Under the pieces are notes generated by a model. The model saw nothing but the letters and a program-made list of their open reading frames with translations, was not told where the DNA came from and made no database searches. 50,297 bases of DNA from Rhizobium sp. ASV20 (GTDB lineage Bacteria; Pseudomonadota; Alphaproteobacteria; Rhizobiales; Rhizobiaceae): assembly GCF_016429015.1 (NCBI RefSeq), contig NZ_JAELTU010000037.1, positions 1 through 50,297 on the forward strand, in the 5' to 3' direction. The translations under genes were made by a program, and so were the position numbers. Position 1 is the stretch's first letter, and the number at the start of each line of letters is the position of its first letter. Below, one piece after another: positions 16,771-26,515 of this stretch.

Positions 16771-17667
16771 ATGAGAATGTCCACAGCTCATTTGTCTTTT
16801 CTAGCCGCGATCTCGGGCATTGTACTGGTGGCCACTGCCCCGGGCGCAGCCGCCGAGATGCTGAAACCGTTCAAGGAAGAGCTGTTTTCCAGCCAAACCG
16901 TTCTCGAAAGTCACGACAACGGTGCGTTCCAGACCATAGATTATCAGGAGATGCGGGATATCAACGGCCGCGACCAGATCCCCGAAAAGCGCGTCAAGCC
17001 GGCTTATGTGGACACCGGCGTACGCTGGAAAGCACAAGAAGACGAAACCCTGCAGCTTGGCGACCGCAAGGTCGATGTCACACGCATCGGTCCAGCGTCG
17101 AAGCAGGCTTTCACCGTTATCTTCATCCATGGCCGCGGCGGCGACCGCCGGCTTGGTTCCAACGACTACACGTTCGGCGGCAATTTCAATCGGCTGAAGA
17201 ACCTCGCCTACCGCAATGGCGGTACCTACTACGCGCCGAGCGTCAAGAGTTTCGACAGCAATGGCGTAGCTGACGTCGCCGCTCTGATCAGGAATTCCTA
17301 CGAGCAGTCGGGCGGCAAGCCTGTGATACTGACCTGTGCTTCCATGGGGAGCTTCATCTGCTGGGGCATCACCCGCGACACCGATAGCGTAAAGCGTTTG
17401 AAGGGTATGGCGATTCTGAGCGGCGTGACCGATCCGGATTTCACCAAGAGCGCGTTCTACAAGGCCAGGCTTCCGCTTTGGTTCACGCATGGCAGCAAGG
17501 ATCCGGTCTACGCAGCCACCAATCAGCAGGCCCTGTTCGAGAAGCTCTACAAGGCCCATTATCCGACGCGTTTTACCCTTTTCGAAACCGGAAATCATGG
17601 GACGCCTGTGCGTATGACCGACTGGCGCAAGGTGCTGAACTGGATCGTTGATCCCCAGGCATCGTGA
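16771..17667 (+). CDS. Exported alpha/beta hydrolase
   Basis: A 298-residue alpha/beta-hydrolase-fold protein with a Sec signal peptide (hydrophobic core about residues 9-26, cleavage near AAA-EM). The oxyanion region FIHGRGGDRR is near residue 112. The nucleophile elbow reads CASMGS near residue 190, so Ser takes the nucleophile place in a C-x-S-x-G setting. The late FTHGSKDPVY holds the acid and GNHGTP the catalytic histidine. It should be a periplasmic esterase, lipase or peptidase-like enzyme; no substrate can be read from sequence. The start could also be the ATG two codons later. It is a single gene. Confidence 0.82.
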   Translation: MRMSTAHLSFLAAISGIVLVATAPGAAAEMLKPFKEELFSSQTVLESHDNGAFQTIDYQEMRDINGRDQIPEKRVKPAYVDTGVRWKAQEDETLQLGDRKVDVTRIGPASKQAFTVIFIHGRGGDRRLGSNDYTFGGNFNRLKNLAYRNGGTYYAPSVKSFDSNGVADVAALIRNSYEQSGGKPVILTCASMGSFICWGITRDTDSVKRLKGMAILSGVTDPDFTKSAFYKARLPLWFTHGSKDPVYAATNQQALFEKLYKAHYPTRFTLFETGNHGTPVRMTDWRKVLNWIVDPQAS

Positions 17668-17804
17668 AAAATCAGAAGCCGTTGGATTTATTTTCCGGAT
17701 AAGCATCTTTCAAACGATTTGAACCGCTTTCCGCCCTTCCGTAACTTTCCTTTCCTCCGCCTTTTTGTTAGTTCGGCTGCAGGAATAAGGGGGAGAATAT
17801 CGGA

Positions 17805-18575
17805 ATGACCAAATCCATACGGCCGCTTCTGGCCGGAAACTGGAAAATGAACGGCACACGCGCCAGCCTCGACCAGATCAAGGCGATTGCCGATGGCGTC
17901 AAGGCGCCGCTCTCGGAAAAAATCGATACGCTGCTTTGCCCCCCTGCCACCTTGCTTTATGTCGCGACGGCGCTTTGCGACGATAGCCCGCTTGCCATTG
18001 GCGCACAGGATTGCCATCAGCAGGTCAGCGGCGCCCACACAGGGGATATTTCGGCCGAAATGATCGCAGACTGCTTCGGCACCCATGTGATCGTCGGCCA
18101 CTCCGAGCGCCGCAGGAATCACGCGGAAAACGATGCATTGGTGCGTGCCAAGGCACAGGCGGCACACGATGCCGAGCTCATCGCCATCATCTGCATCGGC
18201 GAGACGGCGGACGAGCGCAATGATGGCCAGACCCTCGACGTGCTGAAGCGCCAACTGGTCGGCTCCATTCCTGACGGTTCGACCTCGCAGACCACCGTCA
18301 TCGCCTACGAGCCTGTCTGGGCAATCGGGACCGGTGTCGTCCCGACCCAGGAAAACGTCGAGGAGGCGCATGCCTTCATCCGCGCCGAACTCATCCAACG
18401 CTTCGGCAAGGAAGGCGCGCACATGCGAATCCTCTATGGCGGGTCAGTCAGCGGCAGCAACGCGCGAGACCTTCTTGGGGTTGCGCATGTCAACGGTGTG
18501 CTTGTCGGAGGGCAGAGCTTGAAAGCGGCCGACTTCCTTGCCATTTATGCCGCATTCGAACGGCAGTTCGCCTGA
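17805..18575 (+). CDS. tpiA: Triosephosphate isomerase
   Basis: A 256-residue TIM-barrel enzyme that interconverts dihydroxyacetone phosphate and glyceraldehyde 3-phosphate. Signature residues are AGNWKMNGT near residue 10 (Lys13), the catalytic-His region VIVGHSERR near 93, [11 protein letters not shown] with the catalytic Glu near 168, and the phosphate loop ILYGGSVSG near 211. Length is normal. The gene precedes secG by about 115 bp and pyrG follows, an order common in the Rhizobiales. Rhizobia often carry a second, erythritol-linked tpiB; this copy is the housekeeping type by context. Confidence 0.96.
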   Translation: MTKSIRPLLAGNWKMNGTRASLDQIKAIADGVKAPLSEKIDTLLCPPATLLYVATALCDDSPLAIGAQDCHQQVSGAHTGDISAEMIADCFGTHVIVGHSERRRNHAENDALVRAKAQAAHDAELIAIICIGETADERNDGQTLDVLKRQLVGSIPDGSTSQTTVIAYEPVWAIGTGVVPTQENVEEAHAFIRAELIQRFGKEGAHMRILYGGSVSGSNARDLLGVAHVNGVLVGGQSLKAADFLAIYAAFERQFA

Positions 18576-18689
18576 AGCAACAACTTGCCCGGAGTTCCAG
18601 CCTTAAAAGGGCTTGGAATAGGCGAGAGCCTCATGTAAAGAGCCGCGAGCTTTTCTTTTTGATGCCCGCCAGCGGGCAGGACTGGATCT

Positions 18690-19223
18690 ATGCAAACCGT
18701 ACTGCTTGTCATCTATCTCATGGTTGTCGTCGCCCTTATCGGTGTGGTGCTGATTCAGCGCTCGGAAGGCGGCGGTCTCGGCATCGGCGGCGGCTCGGGC
18801 TTTATGTCTGCGCGCGGTACGGCCAACGCGCTGACGCGCACCACGGCCATTCTGGCTGCGCTGTTCTTCGTACTCGCGCTCGGCATGAACGTGCTGTCGC
18901 GCTTCGAAGCTCGCCCGACGGATATTCTCAACCGTATCCCGAGCACATCCGGCCAGGGCAATGGCATCCTTGATTCGCTGGGCGGCCAAAAGGGTGCGGC
19001 TCCCGCGACGACCCCGGCAAAGCCAGCCGACAATAGTGGCGTTCCGAACAGCGGTGCCGTCGCTCCGCAGTCGCAGGCAACTCCGCCGGCCGCTACGACG
19101 ACCCAGCCCGCTGCTACGGCACCGGCTGAACAGGCTCCGGCCGCAGCCGGTCAGCAGACCGCGCCCGCTGCTACGACGCCGGCACCCGCCCAAAGCGGCG
19201 GCGACGTTCCGACCGGCAAGTAA
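18690..19223 (+). CDS. secG: Preprotein translocase subunit SecG
   Basis: A 177-residue SecG, the small SecYEG-channel subunit that aids protein export. Residues 2-22 and about 52-70 are the two membrane segments. Between them is the conserved loop LIQRSEGGGLGIGGGSGFMS. The last 90 residues are an unusually long Ala/Pro/Thr/Gln-rich tail, not present in the 110-residue E. coli protein but frequent in alphaproteobacteria. It follows tpiA and is closed by a strong terminator before pyrG. Confidence 0.95.
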   Translation: MQTVLLVIYLMVVVALIGVVLIQRSEGGGLGIGGGSGFMSARGTANALTRTTAILAALFFVLALGMNVLSRFEARPTDILNRIPSTSGQGNGILDSLGGQKGAAPATTPAKPADNSGVPNSGAVAPQSQATPPAATTTQPAATAPAEQAPAAAGQQTAPAATTPAPAQSGGDVPTGK

Positions 19224-19235
19224 GCCTGGTCGTAA

Positions 19236-20993
<1,758 letters not shown>

Positions 20994-20994
20994 T

Positions 20995-21039
20995 GCATGT
21001 CGCGCAAAGCTGCGCAGCGGTTTTGCGGTAACGACATGC
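20995..21039. repeat. Rhizobial intergenic palindromic repeat
   Basis: A 45-base element with outer arms GCATGTCG (20995-21002) and CGACATGC (21032-21039), inner CGCAAA/TTTTGCG arms and a central GCTGCGCAGC palindrome. From memory this closely matches a short palindromic element widespread between genes in Rhizobium and Agrobacterium. It sits between the convergent pyrG and ftrA genes and probably acts as a shared transcript end. Confidence 0.7.
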
Positions 21040-21052
21040 GCAAATGAAAGGC

Positions 21053-22075
21053 TTAAGGCGCTGGAGGCGGATCTGAGAGATCGCGACGCGCCTTGAGAAC
21101 GGCAAATCGCTTGCGGTAGTCGCTCGGGCTGACCGCAAGCCTCTCTCGAAAATGATGGCGCATGGTGGCGAGCGACCCGAAACCGCTTGCCGCCGCCACA
21201 TCATCCAACGAAACGTCGGTCTGCTTTTCGAGCAAGTCGCGGGCACGCCGCAGCCGCTCGCTCAGCAGCCATTCGCCCGGTGCCATGCCGGTGGTTGCCT
21301 CGAAGCGACGCTGGAAGGTCCGCACGCTCATCCCAGCCCGCGCGGCAAGCGCTGTAATCGGCTGCTCCTCCTGCAGGCGCTCGCGCATCCATTCAAGCAA
21401 CGGACCCAGGCGGGTCCCCTCACGCTGCCGCAGAACCGGGGTCTCGATATATTGCGCCTGGCCGCCTTCGCGATGCGGCGGTACGACGAGGCGACGTGCA
21501 ACGCTGTTGGCGACATCAGGCCCGAAATCCCGCCGCACCACATGCAGACAGAGGTCGATTGCGGCGGCGCTGCCCGCAGCAGTCAGAACGCTGTCTTCAT
21601 CGACATAGAGAACATCGGCGTCGAGCGTAATATCGGGATAACGAGCCGCGATTGAGTCGACATAGCGCCAATGAGTCGTCGCCTTTCTGCCCGTGAGCAC
21701 TCCAGCAGCGGCGAGAACGGCAACGCCCGAGCAAAGCGACATGATGCGAACGCCGCGCCGGCTGGCGGCTTGCAACGCTTCAATCAACGGGGCAGGGACG
21801 ATCGTGCCTATACCGCGCCAGCCGGGCACGACGATCATGTCTGCATCGGCCAGAACGTCCAGCCCTTTATCGACCTGCACCGTCAACCCGCCAGCGGCGC
21901 GCAACGGACCATCCTCGATCGCACACGAGGAAAAACGATACCAGTGTTCGCCCATCTCCGGACGCGGCAGGCCGAAGATTTCGTAGGCGACACCGAATTC
22001 GAAGGTGCAGAGCCCGTCATAGACTAACGTGACGACGTGCGGGCCGAGAAGATTGGGGTTTTCTGAGTTTGGCAT
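21053..22075 (-). CDS. ftrA: GlxA/FtrA-type AraC-family regulator
   Basis: A 340-residue regulator with an N-terminal DJ-1/PfpI-like domain and a C-terminal AraC-type double helix-turn-helix. The amidotransferase-like fold runs from about residue 10 to 190 and includes the elbow LCSGVAVLAAAG. The DNA-binding part includes ALAARAGMSVRTFQRRFEATTGMAPGEWL and ends with DVAAASGFGSLATMRHHF. Such proteins sense small metabolites and usually activate adjacent genes. The divergent rhodanese gene is the obvious candidate target; rhodanese-FtrA pairs recur in proteobacteria. The ATG at 22075 is chosen for a compact N-terminus; ATGs at 22096 and 22162 are also in frame, and the last would overlap the rhodanese start. 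Confidence 0.85.
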   Translation of the reverse strand: MPNSENPNLLGPHVVTLVYDGLCTFEFGVAYEIFGLPRPEMGEHWYRFSSCAIEDGPLRAAGGLTVQVDKGLDVLADADMIVVPGWRGIGTIVPAPLIEALQAASRRGVRIMSLCSGVAVLAAAGVLTGRKATTHWRYVDSIAARYPDITLDADVLYVDEDSVLTAAGSAAAIDLCLHVVRRDFGPDVANSVARRLVVPPHREGGQAQYIETPVLRQREGTRLGPLLEWMRERLQEEQPITALAARAGMSVRTFQRRFEATTGMAPGEWLLSERLRRARDLLEKQTDVSLDDVAAASGFGSLATMRHHFRERLAVSPSDYRKRFAVLKARRDLSDPPPAP

Positions 22076-22160
22076 GATTTCGACGCTATATGGCATTTCG
22101 GCCAATTTCAACGACGGGAACGTTCGGGCATGAATGCACCGAACCAAGAAGGAGTGTTCC

Positions 22161-22553
22161 ATGTCCCTAGTCAGTGAAATCCCGGCCGCATCGCCAAGTC
22201 TTGTCGCCGAGCATTATGCCCGCAGGCTTGCCTTCGAGACCGATTGTTCCGATGTGCGCCAGGCCATGACAGCAGGTAATGCCGATTTCGTTCTGCTGGA
22301 TGTTCGCGGCCCGGCGATGTTCCTGCAGCAACACATTCCCGGCGCGATCAACCTGCCGCATGGCAAGATGACTGCCCGGAAGATGGCGGAATGGCCCGAC
22401 GATACCTTGTTCGTCGTCTATTGCGCCGGGCCACACTGCAACGGTACCGACAAGGCCGCCTGGCGCCTCGGCACGCTCGGCAAGCGCGTGAAGGTGATGA
22501 TCGGCGGCATGACCGGCTGGGCCGATGAGGGACATCCCTTCGAGGTCGGCTAG
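22161..22553 (+). CDS. Rhodanese-domain protein
   Basis: A 130-residue single-domain rhodanese. The domain opens with VLLDVRGPAMFLQQHIPGAINLP near residue 44, and the active-site loop is YCAGPHCNGTDKAA with Cys88 as the persulfide-forming residue. A second cysteine, Cys93, lies inside the loop, which could allow a disulfide. The ATG at 22161 has an AAGGAG ribosome site seven bases upstream. It is divergent from ftrA, whose product probably controls it, and followed by a clear hairpin. The role could be sulfur transfer or thiosulfate/cyanide handling; the sulfur acceptor is unknown. Confidence 0.9.
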   Translation: MSLVSEIPAASPSLVAEHYARRLAFETDCSDVRQAMTAGNADFVLLDVRGPAMFLQQHIPGAINLPHGKMTARKMAEWPDDTLFVVYCAGPHCNGTDKAAWRLGTLGKRVKVMIGGMTGWADEGHPFEVG

Positions 22554-22565
22554 AAAGGCGATGCG

Positions 22566-22591
22566 GCAAACCCGGCATTCACCGGGTTTGT
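22566..22591 (+). terminator. Terminator-like hairpin after the rhodanese gene
   Basis: A perfect 9-bp stem, CAAACCCGG (22567-22575) and CCGGGTTTG (22582-22590), with a 6-nt loop, extended by a G-T pair. It lies 13 bases after the stop codon. The stem ends in TTTG, giving a short T run. Confidence 0.75.
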
Positions 22592-22693
22592 CATTCATGC
22601 GATCTGCCGGAGCTTCCGCATCTACGTCATTTGACTGTCGCGCCGCTTCCGTTTCCATGCCACTCTGCGAGTAAGCATAATGGGAACAAAAGT

Positions 22694-23743
22694 ATGATCC
22701 TCAATCCGTTTGACGATCGCGCGGAGAGGCCGAGGGCCAAGATCGCAATCACCTTCGCGCTGCTGATCGCATTCAATATTGTCGCATGGATCTGGGCTTG
22801 GGCTGCCTTCGCCGACCGGCCATCTTTGCTCGGTATCGCGCTGCTTGCCTATATGTTCGGCCTACGCCACGCATTCGACGCCGATCATATCGCCGCCATC
22901 GACAATGTCGTGCGCAAGCTTATGCAGGAAAAGAAGCAACCCTATGCCGTTGGCTTCTTCTTCTCGTTTGGCCATTCCTCGATTGTCGTGATTGCCTCTG
23001 TCCTGATTGCGGCGACGGCAGCCGCCATGCAGAGCCAGCTTGCTTCCTTCCATGATATCGGCGGCGTCATCGGCACGATGGTATCGGCGGCGTTCCTGTT
23101 GCTGATCGGGATCGCCAATCTCTTCGTCTTCAGGGGCGTATGGTCCGCCTTCAAGCGGGCGCAGCGGGGAGAAAGGATTACCGAGGAGGATCTGGATGCC
23201 CTGCTTGCCAGCGGCGGCTTTCTGGCACGGATCTTCCGTCCGATGTTCAAGGTCGTGACACGCTCCTGGCACATGTATCCGATCGGCTTTCTCTTTGGCC
23301 TCGGCTTTGACACAGCAACAGAGATCGGCCTTCTCGGCATTTCCGCCGCTCAGGCCGCGCAGGGCATGTCCTTCTGGACCATCCTGATTTTCCCGGCGCT
23401 TTTCACGGCCGGCATGTCATTGATGGATACGCTCGACAGCACGCTAATGACCGGCGCCTATGGCTGGGCCTTCGTCAAGCCTGTGCGCAAGCTCTGGTAC
23501 AATCTGACCATCACGGCTGCCTCGGTTGTTGTCGCCATCTTCATCGGCGGCATCGAGGCGTTGGGGCTGATATCCGACAAACTCGGCCTAGAGGGCGGTT
23601 TCTGGCGCTTCATCGGAGAACTCAATGACAATCTTGCCAATTTCGGCTTCGCCGTCGTCGGCATCTTCCTGCTGAGTTGGTTGATCTCGACGGTGCTATA
23701 CAAGGTACGTGGCTACGACAGCCTGCAGATCAATCATTCCTGA
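22694..23743 (+). CDS. NiCoT-family nickel/cobalt transporter
   Basis: A 349-residue polytopic membrane protein of the HoxN/NixA nickel-cobalt permease family, with about eight membrane helices. The family signature H-x4-D-H is seen in RHAFDADHIAAID near residue 59. Other family blocks are FFFSFGHSSIVV and GLGFDTATEIGLLG. It takes up Ni2+ and/or Co2+ at high affinity; which metal is preferred cannot be told from sequence. No cobalamin or NiCo riboswitch or NikR site was recognised in the 140-bp leader. The ATG at 22694 is chosen; the upstream in-frame ATG at 22631 starts in non-conserved sequence. Confidence 0.93.
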   Translation: MILNPFDDRAERPRAKIAITFALLIAFNIVAWIWAWAAFADRPSLLGIALLAYMFGLRHAFDADHIAAIDNVVRKLMQEKKQPYAVGFFFSFGHSSIVVIASVLIAATAAAMQSQLASFHDIGGVIGTMVSAAFLLLIGIANLFVFRGVWSAFKRAQRGERITEEDLDALLASGGFLARIFRPMFKVVTRSWHMYPIGFLFGLGFDTATEIGLLGISAAQAAQGMSFWTILIFPALFTAGMSLMDTLDSTLMTGAYGWAFVKPVRKLWYNLTITAASVVVAIFIGGIEALGLISDKLGLEGGFWRFIGELNDNLANFGFAVVGIFLLSWLISTVLYKVRGYDSLQINHS

Positions 23744-23745
23744 CC

Positions 23746-24345
23746 TCAGTCGCTCCACAGGAAGATGATGGATATCAGCAGAAGCAACGCAAGGACCAAA
23801 TTGAGGGCGCGCCATTGCCACGGTGCACGCAGCATACGGGCAAGTAGCTGACCGAGTGCGCACCATAGCGAGAGAGAAAACGCTGCCATCAGGCTGAAGG
23901 TGAGTCCCAGCAGCATTGCCAGGGCAAGCGGGCCGCTTGCGAGCATGGCGAAAGACGCGGCTGCTCCCACAGTTACAGCCCATCCCTTGGGATTGTGCCA
24001 CAGCATCCAGACGCCTGCAGCAAAGCTAGTCGGTTTCGCCATTCCGCCGGCACTGTTCGGCTGACCGCTTCTGCCGATCCTCAACGCAAGCCAGAGCAGA
24101 TAAAGCGTGCCAAGCGTCTTCATCGCGATCTGCAATGCAGGAAAAGCCAGCAACAGGCTCCCGAGCCCAGCAGCCGCCGCTCCGGCCATGGAGCCGAGCC
24201 CAAGGGCCAGGCCCGCCATGACGGGGATCGAGCGGCGAAAGCCGAAATGTGCGCCGGAGGCGGTGGCAAGCGTTGTCGCGCCGCCCGGCGTAATCGTCGA
24301 GACGAGCGCAAACAGGATCAGCGGCAACAGCGATTCAAAAGTCAT
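23746..24345 (-). CDS. LysE-family exporter
   Basis: A 199-residue inner-membrane protein of the LysE/RhtB exporter family with six hydrophobic segments. It begins with TFESLLPLILFALVSTITPGG, where the STITPGG stretch is the family's conserved PGP-like motif. Amino acids or similar small solutes are typical cargo. Starts at 24345 or 24354 are both plausible. The stop lies 3 bp from the convergent transporter gene. It is divergent from a LysR gene; this LysE-LysR layout usually means that the regulator controls the exporter. Confidence 0.88.
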   Translation of the reverse strand: MTFESLLPLILFALVSTITPGGATTLATASGAHFGFRRSIPVMAGLALGLGSMAGAAAAGLGSLLLAFPALQIAMKTLGTLYLLWLALRIGRSGQPNSAGGMAKPTSFAAGVWMLWHNPKGWAVTVGAAASFAMLASGPLALAMLLGLTFSLMAAFSLSLWCALGQLLARMLRAPWQWRALNLVLALLLLISIIFLWSD

Positions 24346-24350
24346 TCCAA

Positions 24351-24374
24351 CCATTCTCCAATTCTGGAGATTGG
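24351..24374. promoter_or_regulatory. Candidate LysR operator at the lysE start
   Basis: TCTCCA (24355-24360) and TGGAGA (24365-24370) are perfect arms around ATTC, extended by CCA/TGG at 24351-24353 and 24372-24374. LysR-type proteins bind such interrupted palindromes. It overlaps the beginning of the exporter gene, so repression as well as activation is possible. Confidence 0.45.
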
Positions 24375-24443
24375 GTAGCGGCAAGATTGCCATCAGAAAA
24401 TCGAATATTGAAGGCAAGGTGCATTAGCACTTATAATGATGAA

Positions 24444-25319
24444 ATGGCTCGAAACTTCGATATCGCTCTCATCCGAACATTTGCCGCTGTTGCCGATCAA
24501 GGCAGCATGACAATTGCGGCGAACATTCTGCATATGACGCAAGGAGCCGTCAGCCAGCAAATCAAGCGGCTGGAGGAGATGCTGGGATGCACGCTCTTCG
24601 AAAGAGATCGACGCGGCCTGAAGCTGACGGAGGCTGGTGAACGGCTGCTCGGCAACGGGCGGCGTCTGCTGACGCTGAACGACGATATCTGGGCTGACAT
24701 GACGGAGCAGACGGTTCAGGGCAGCGTTCGGCTCGGCGTTCCCTATGATCTTGTCGGTGCAACGCTTGCACCGGTGTTGAAATCCTACACCTTGCGTCAT
24801 CCGCAGGTGGAAATTTCACTCGTCTGCGCCTCGTCGCCGGAGCTGCTGGAAGAACTCGAGAAAGGCGCCATCGACCTCTGTGTCGTCGAAGAACCGTTTG
24901 GCTTGTCGCGGGGCGAGTGTTTGGCCGTCGAACGACTCGTCTGGGTAGGGGCGAAAGGGGGCAATGCCTACCGCAAGGAGCCGCTACCGATTTCGATGGT
25001 GGCCGACACCTGCGCCTTCCGTCCGTCCGTCTTCGCCGCATTGAGCAATGGTGGGCGACGCTGGCGAACGATGTTCGAGAACGGGAATATCGAGGCGACC
25101 ACCGCGACTGTCCGCACGGACCTGGCGGTTACGGCGTGGCTGGCATCCACGGTTCCCACCGATCTTGACATTCTTTCCGTCGAGGACGGCTTACCTGAAT
25201 TGCCGATTTTTTCCATCAACCTGCATCTGCCCAAGGGGGAGGCGACGCCGGCAGCGTCGGAGCTTGCCCGCTATGTCCGCGATGGCTTGGTGCGGCCGCG
25301 CCAAGCCGCGGCCGCTTAA
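24444..25319 (+). CDS. LysR-family regulator of the LysE exporter
   Basis: A 291-residue LysR-type regulator. The winged helix-turn-helix is at residues 4-62 and includes FAAVADQGSMTIAANILHMTQGAVSQQIKRLE. An effector-binding domain of the periplasmic-binding type follows (RLGVPYDLVGATLAPVL near residue 95). The ATG at 24444 is the family start; the longer frame from 24387 adds non-conserved residues. It is divergent from the LysE-family exporter, its likely target, and the two share about 100 bp of control region. It ends 23 bp before the convergent citrate-synthase-like gene. The effector is presumably an exported amino acid or analogue, by analogy. Confidence 0.9.
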   Translation: MARNFDIALIRTFAAVADQGSMTIAANILHMTQGAVSQQIKRLEEMLGCTLFERDRRGLKLTEAGERLLGNGRRLLTLNDDIWADMTEQTVQGSVRLGVPYDLVGATLAPVLKSYTLRHPQVEISLVCASSPELLEELEKGAIDLCVVEEPFGLSRGECLAVERLVWVGAKGGNAYRKEPLPISMVADTCAFRPSVFAALSNGGRRWRTMFENGNIEATTATVRTDLAVTAWLASTVPTDLDILSVEDGLPELPIFSINLHLPKGEATPAASELARYVRDGLVRPRQAAAA

Positions 25320-25323
25320 TCCA

Positions 25324-25337
25324 CGTCAATATTGACG
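25324..25337. promoter_or_regulatory. 14-bp perfect palindrome at the citrate synthase 3' end
   Basis: CGTCAATATTGACG is a perfect 14-bp palindrome in the 23-bp gap between the convergent LysR and citrate-synthase genes. Its half-site also occurs, in the opposite arrangement, in the divergent promoter at 26475-26486. It may be a binding site or a chance terminator-like element. Confidence 0.4.
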
Positions 25338-25342
25338 AAGCC

Positions 25343-26431
25343 CTACGCTGCCTTTGGCAGCGGACCGACATACCGCGATTGCGGGCGGATCAGCCGGCCG
25401 TCGAGCGTCTGCTCGCGCGCATGGGCGATCCAGCCGACAGTGCGACCGATCGCAAAGACGCCCGTGAAGGCATTGCGCGGAAAGCCAAGAGCATCGAGCA
25501 GCAGGGCAGTGTAGTATTCGACATTGACGTCGAGCGGGCGATCCGGCTTGCGCTCCCGAAGCAGAGCGAGTGCAGCAGCCTCGATTGCCTCGGCGAGGGC
25601 GATACGTCCGGCATCCGCCTGTCCGCTGGCGAAGATCGGCTTCAGCGCGGTTTTCAAAGCGTCAGCGCGCGGATCGCGGACACGATAGATGCGGTGGCCG
25701 AAGCCCATCAGCCGCTCTCCATGATCGAGCGCATGCGATAGCCACGCACGGGCGTTTTCCGGCTTGCCAACGCCATCGAGCATATCGAGGACCGGACCGG
25801 GCGCACCACCATGCAGCGGGCCTTTGAGGGCGCTGATTGCCGCCAGCACGGAAGATGTCAGGCCGGCATGAGTCGAGGCGATGACGCGCGACGCAAAGGT
25901 AGAGGCGTTGAGCCCGTGATCGGAGATCGTCACCAGATAGGCATCCAATCCCGCCGTCTGTTCGGCGGTCGGTACACGGCCGCTCAGCATGCGCAAAATG
26001 TCACCGGATTGGGACAGAGAGGCATCCGGCTTTACCGGCGTGTCGCCATTCTGCAGCCGCAGCACGGCAGGCAAAAAGACGGCAGGCGCCGCCATCAGTC
26101 TGATGGCGCTGGCGAGATCGTCACCATCCTCTATGCGCGCCAGAAGAGCCCGCATGGCGTCTACCGGCGGCAGGGCGAGCACTGTTGGATCGGCAGCCTC
26201 GACATGCGGGAACAGCGCGACGCGGGCCGCGCCGAGCTGGCTGCGGATAGAGGCGGCATCGATATGCGCGTCGAACAGGCCATCGAGCAACAGCGCCGCA
26301 ACATCCTCGTAGCGGCTGGTTGCCACGAGATCATCGAGCGAAACGCCTCGGATGATCAGGCGGCCGGCAGCGCCATCGACGTCCGATAGCTTGGTTTCCG
26401 CTGCGACGACATCTTCAAGACCACTTTTCAT
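25343..26431 (-). CDS. Citrate/methylcitrate synthase-like protein
   Basis: A 362-residue short-form citrate synthase, which condenses acetyl- or propionyl-CoA with oxaloacetate. Active-site histidines are His207 in GPLHGGAP and His246 in GFGHRIYRVRDPRA, with the CoA/substrate arginines intact. The catalytic-base position is Glu305 (NVEYYTALLLDAL) where classical enzymes have Asp in NVDFY; Glu is seen in some citrate/methylcitrate synthases. It is about 65 residues shorter than the roughly 430-residue housekeeping enzyme of rhizobia, so it is probably a second paralogue. It is divergent from a second paralogue carrying a DNA-binding domain. Whether citrate or 2-methylcitrate is made cannot be decided. 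Confidence 0.87.
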   Translation of the reverse strand: MKSGLEDVVAAETKLSDVDGAAGRLIIRGVSLDDLVATSRYEDVAALLLDGLFDAHIDAASIRSQLGAARVALFPHVEAADPTVLALPPVDAMRALLARIEDGDDLASAIRLMAAPAVFLPAVLRLQNGDTPVKPDASLSQSGDILRMLSGRVPTAEQTAGLDAYLVTISDHGLNASTFASRVIASTHAGLTSSVLAAISALKGPLHGGAPGPVLDMLDGVGKPENARAWLSHALDHGERLMGFGHRIYRVRDPRADALKTALKPIFASGQADAGRIALAEAIEAAALALLRERKPDRPLDVNVEYYTALLLDALGFPRNAFTGVFAIGRTVGWIAHAREQTLDGRLIRPQSRYVGPLPKAA

Positions 26432-26474
26432 TACGGTTCTCCTTTGACTATCGGATTAGATCGGACCTATTCTT

Positions 26475-26505
26475 ATTGACGTCAATCTTGATGCAATTGA
26501 TCAAT
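26475..26505. promoter_or_regulatory. Paired palindromes in the divergent citrate-synthase promoter
   Basis: Two perfect palindromes, ATTGACGTCAAT (26475-26486) and ATTGATCAAT (26496-26505), lie 21 and 19-20 bp centre to centre on the same side between the two citrate-synthase genes. Both are built from ATTGA/TCAAT arms. They look like operator sites; the DNA-binding domain of the adjacent fusion protein is the obvious candidate ligand. Confidence 0.55.
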
Positions 26506-26515
26506 ATGAGGAACG

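Noticed and set aside
22554..22693. Cobalamin or nickel-cobalt riboswitch upstream of the Ni/Co transporter
   Set aside because: The leader is too short for a cobalamin riboswitch and shows only the rhodanese terminator hairpin; a GCCACT-like string alone is not enough.
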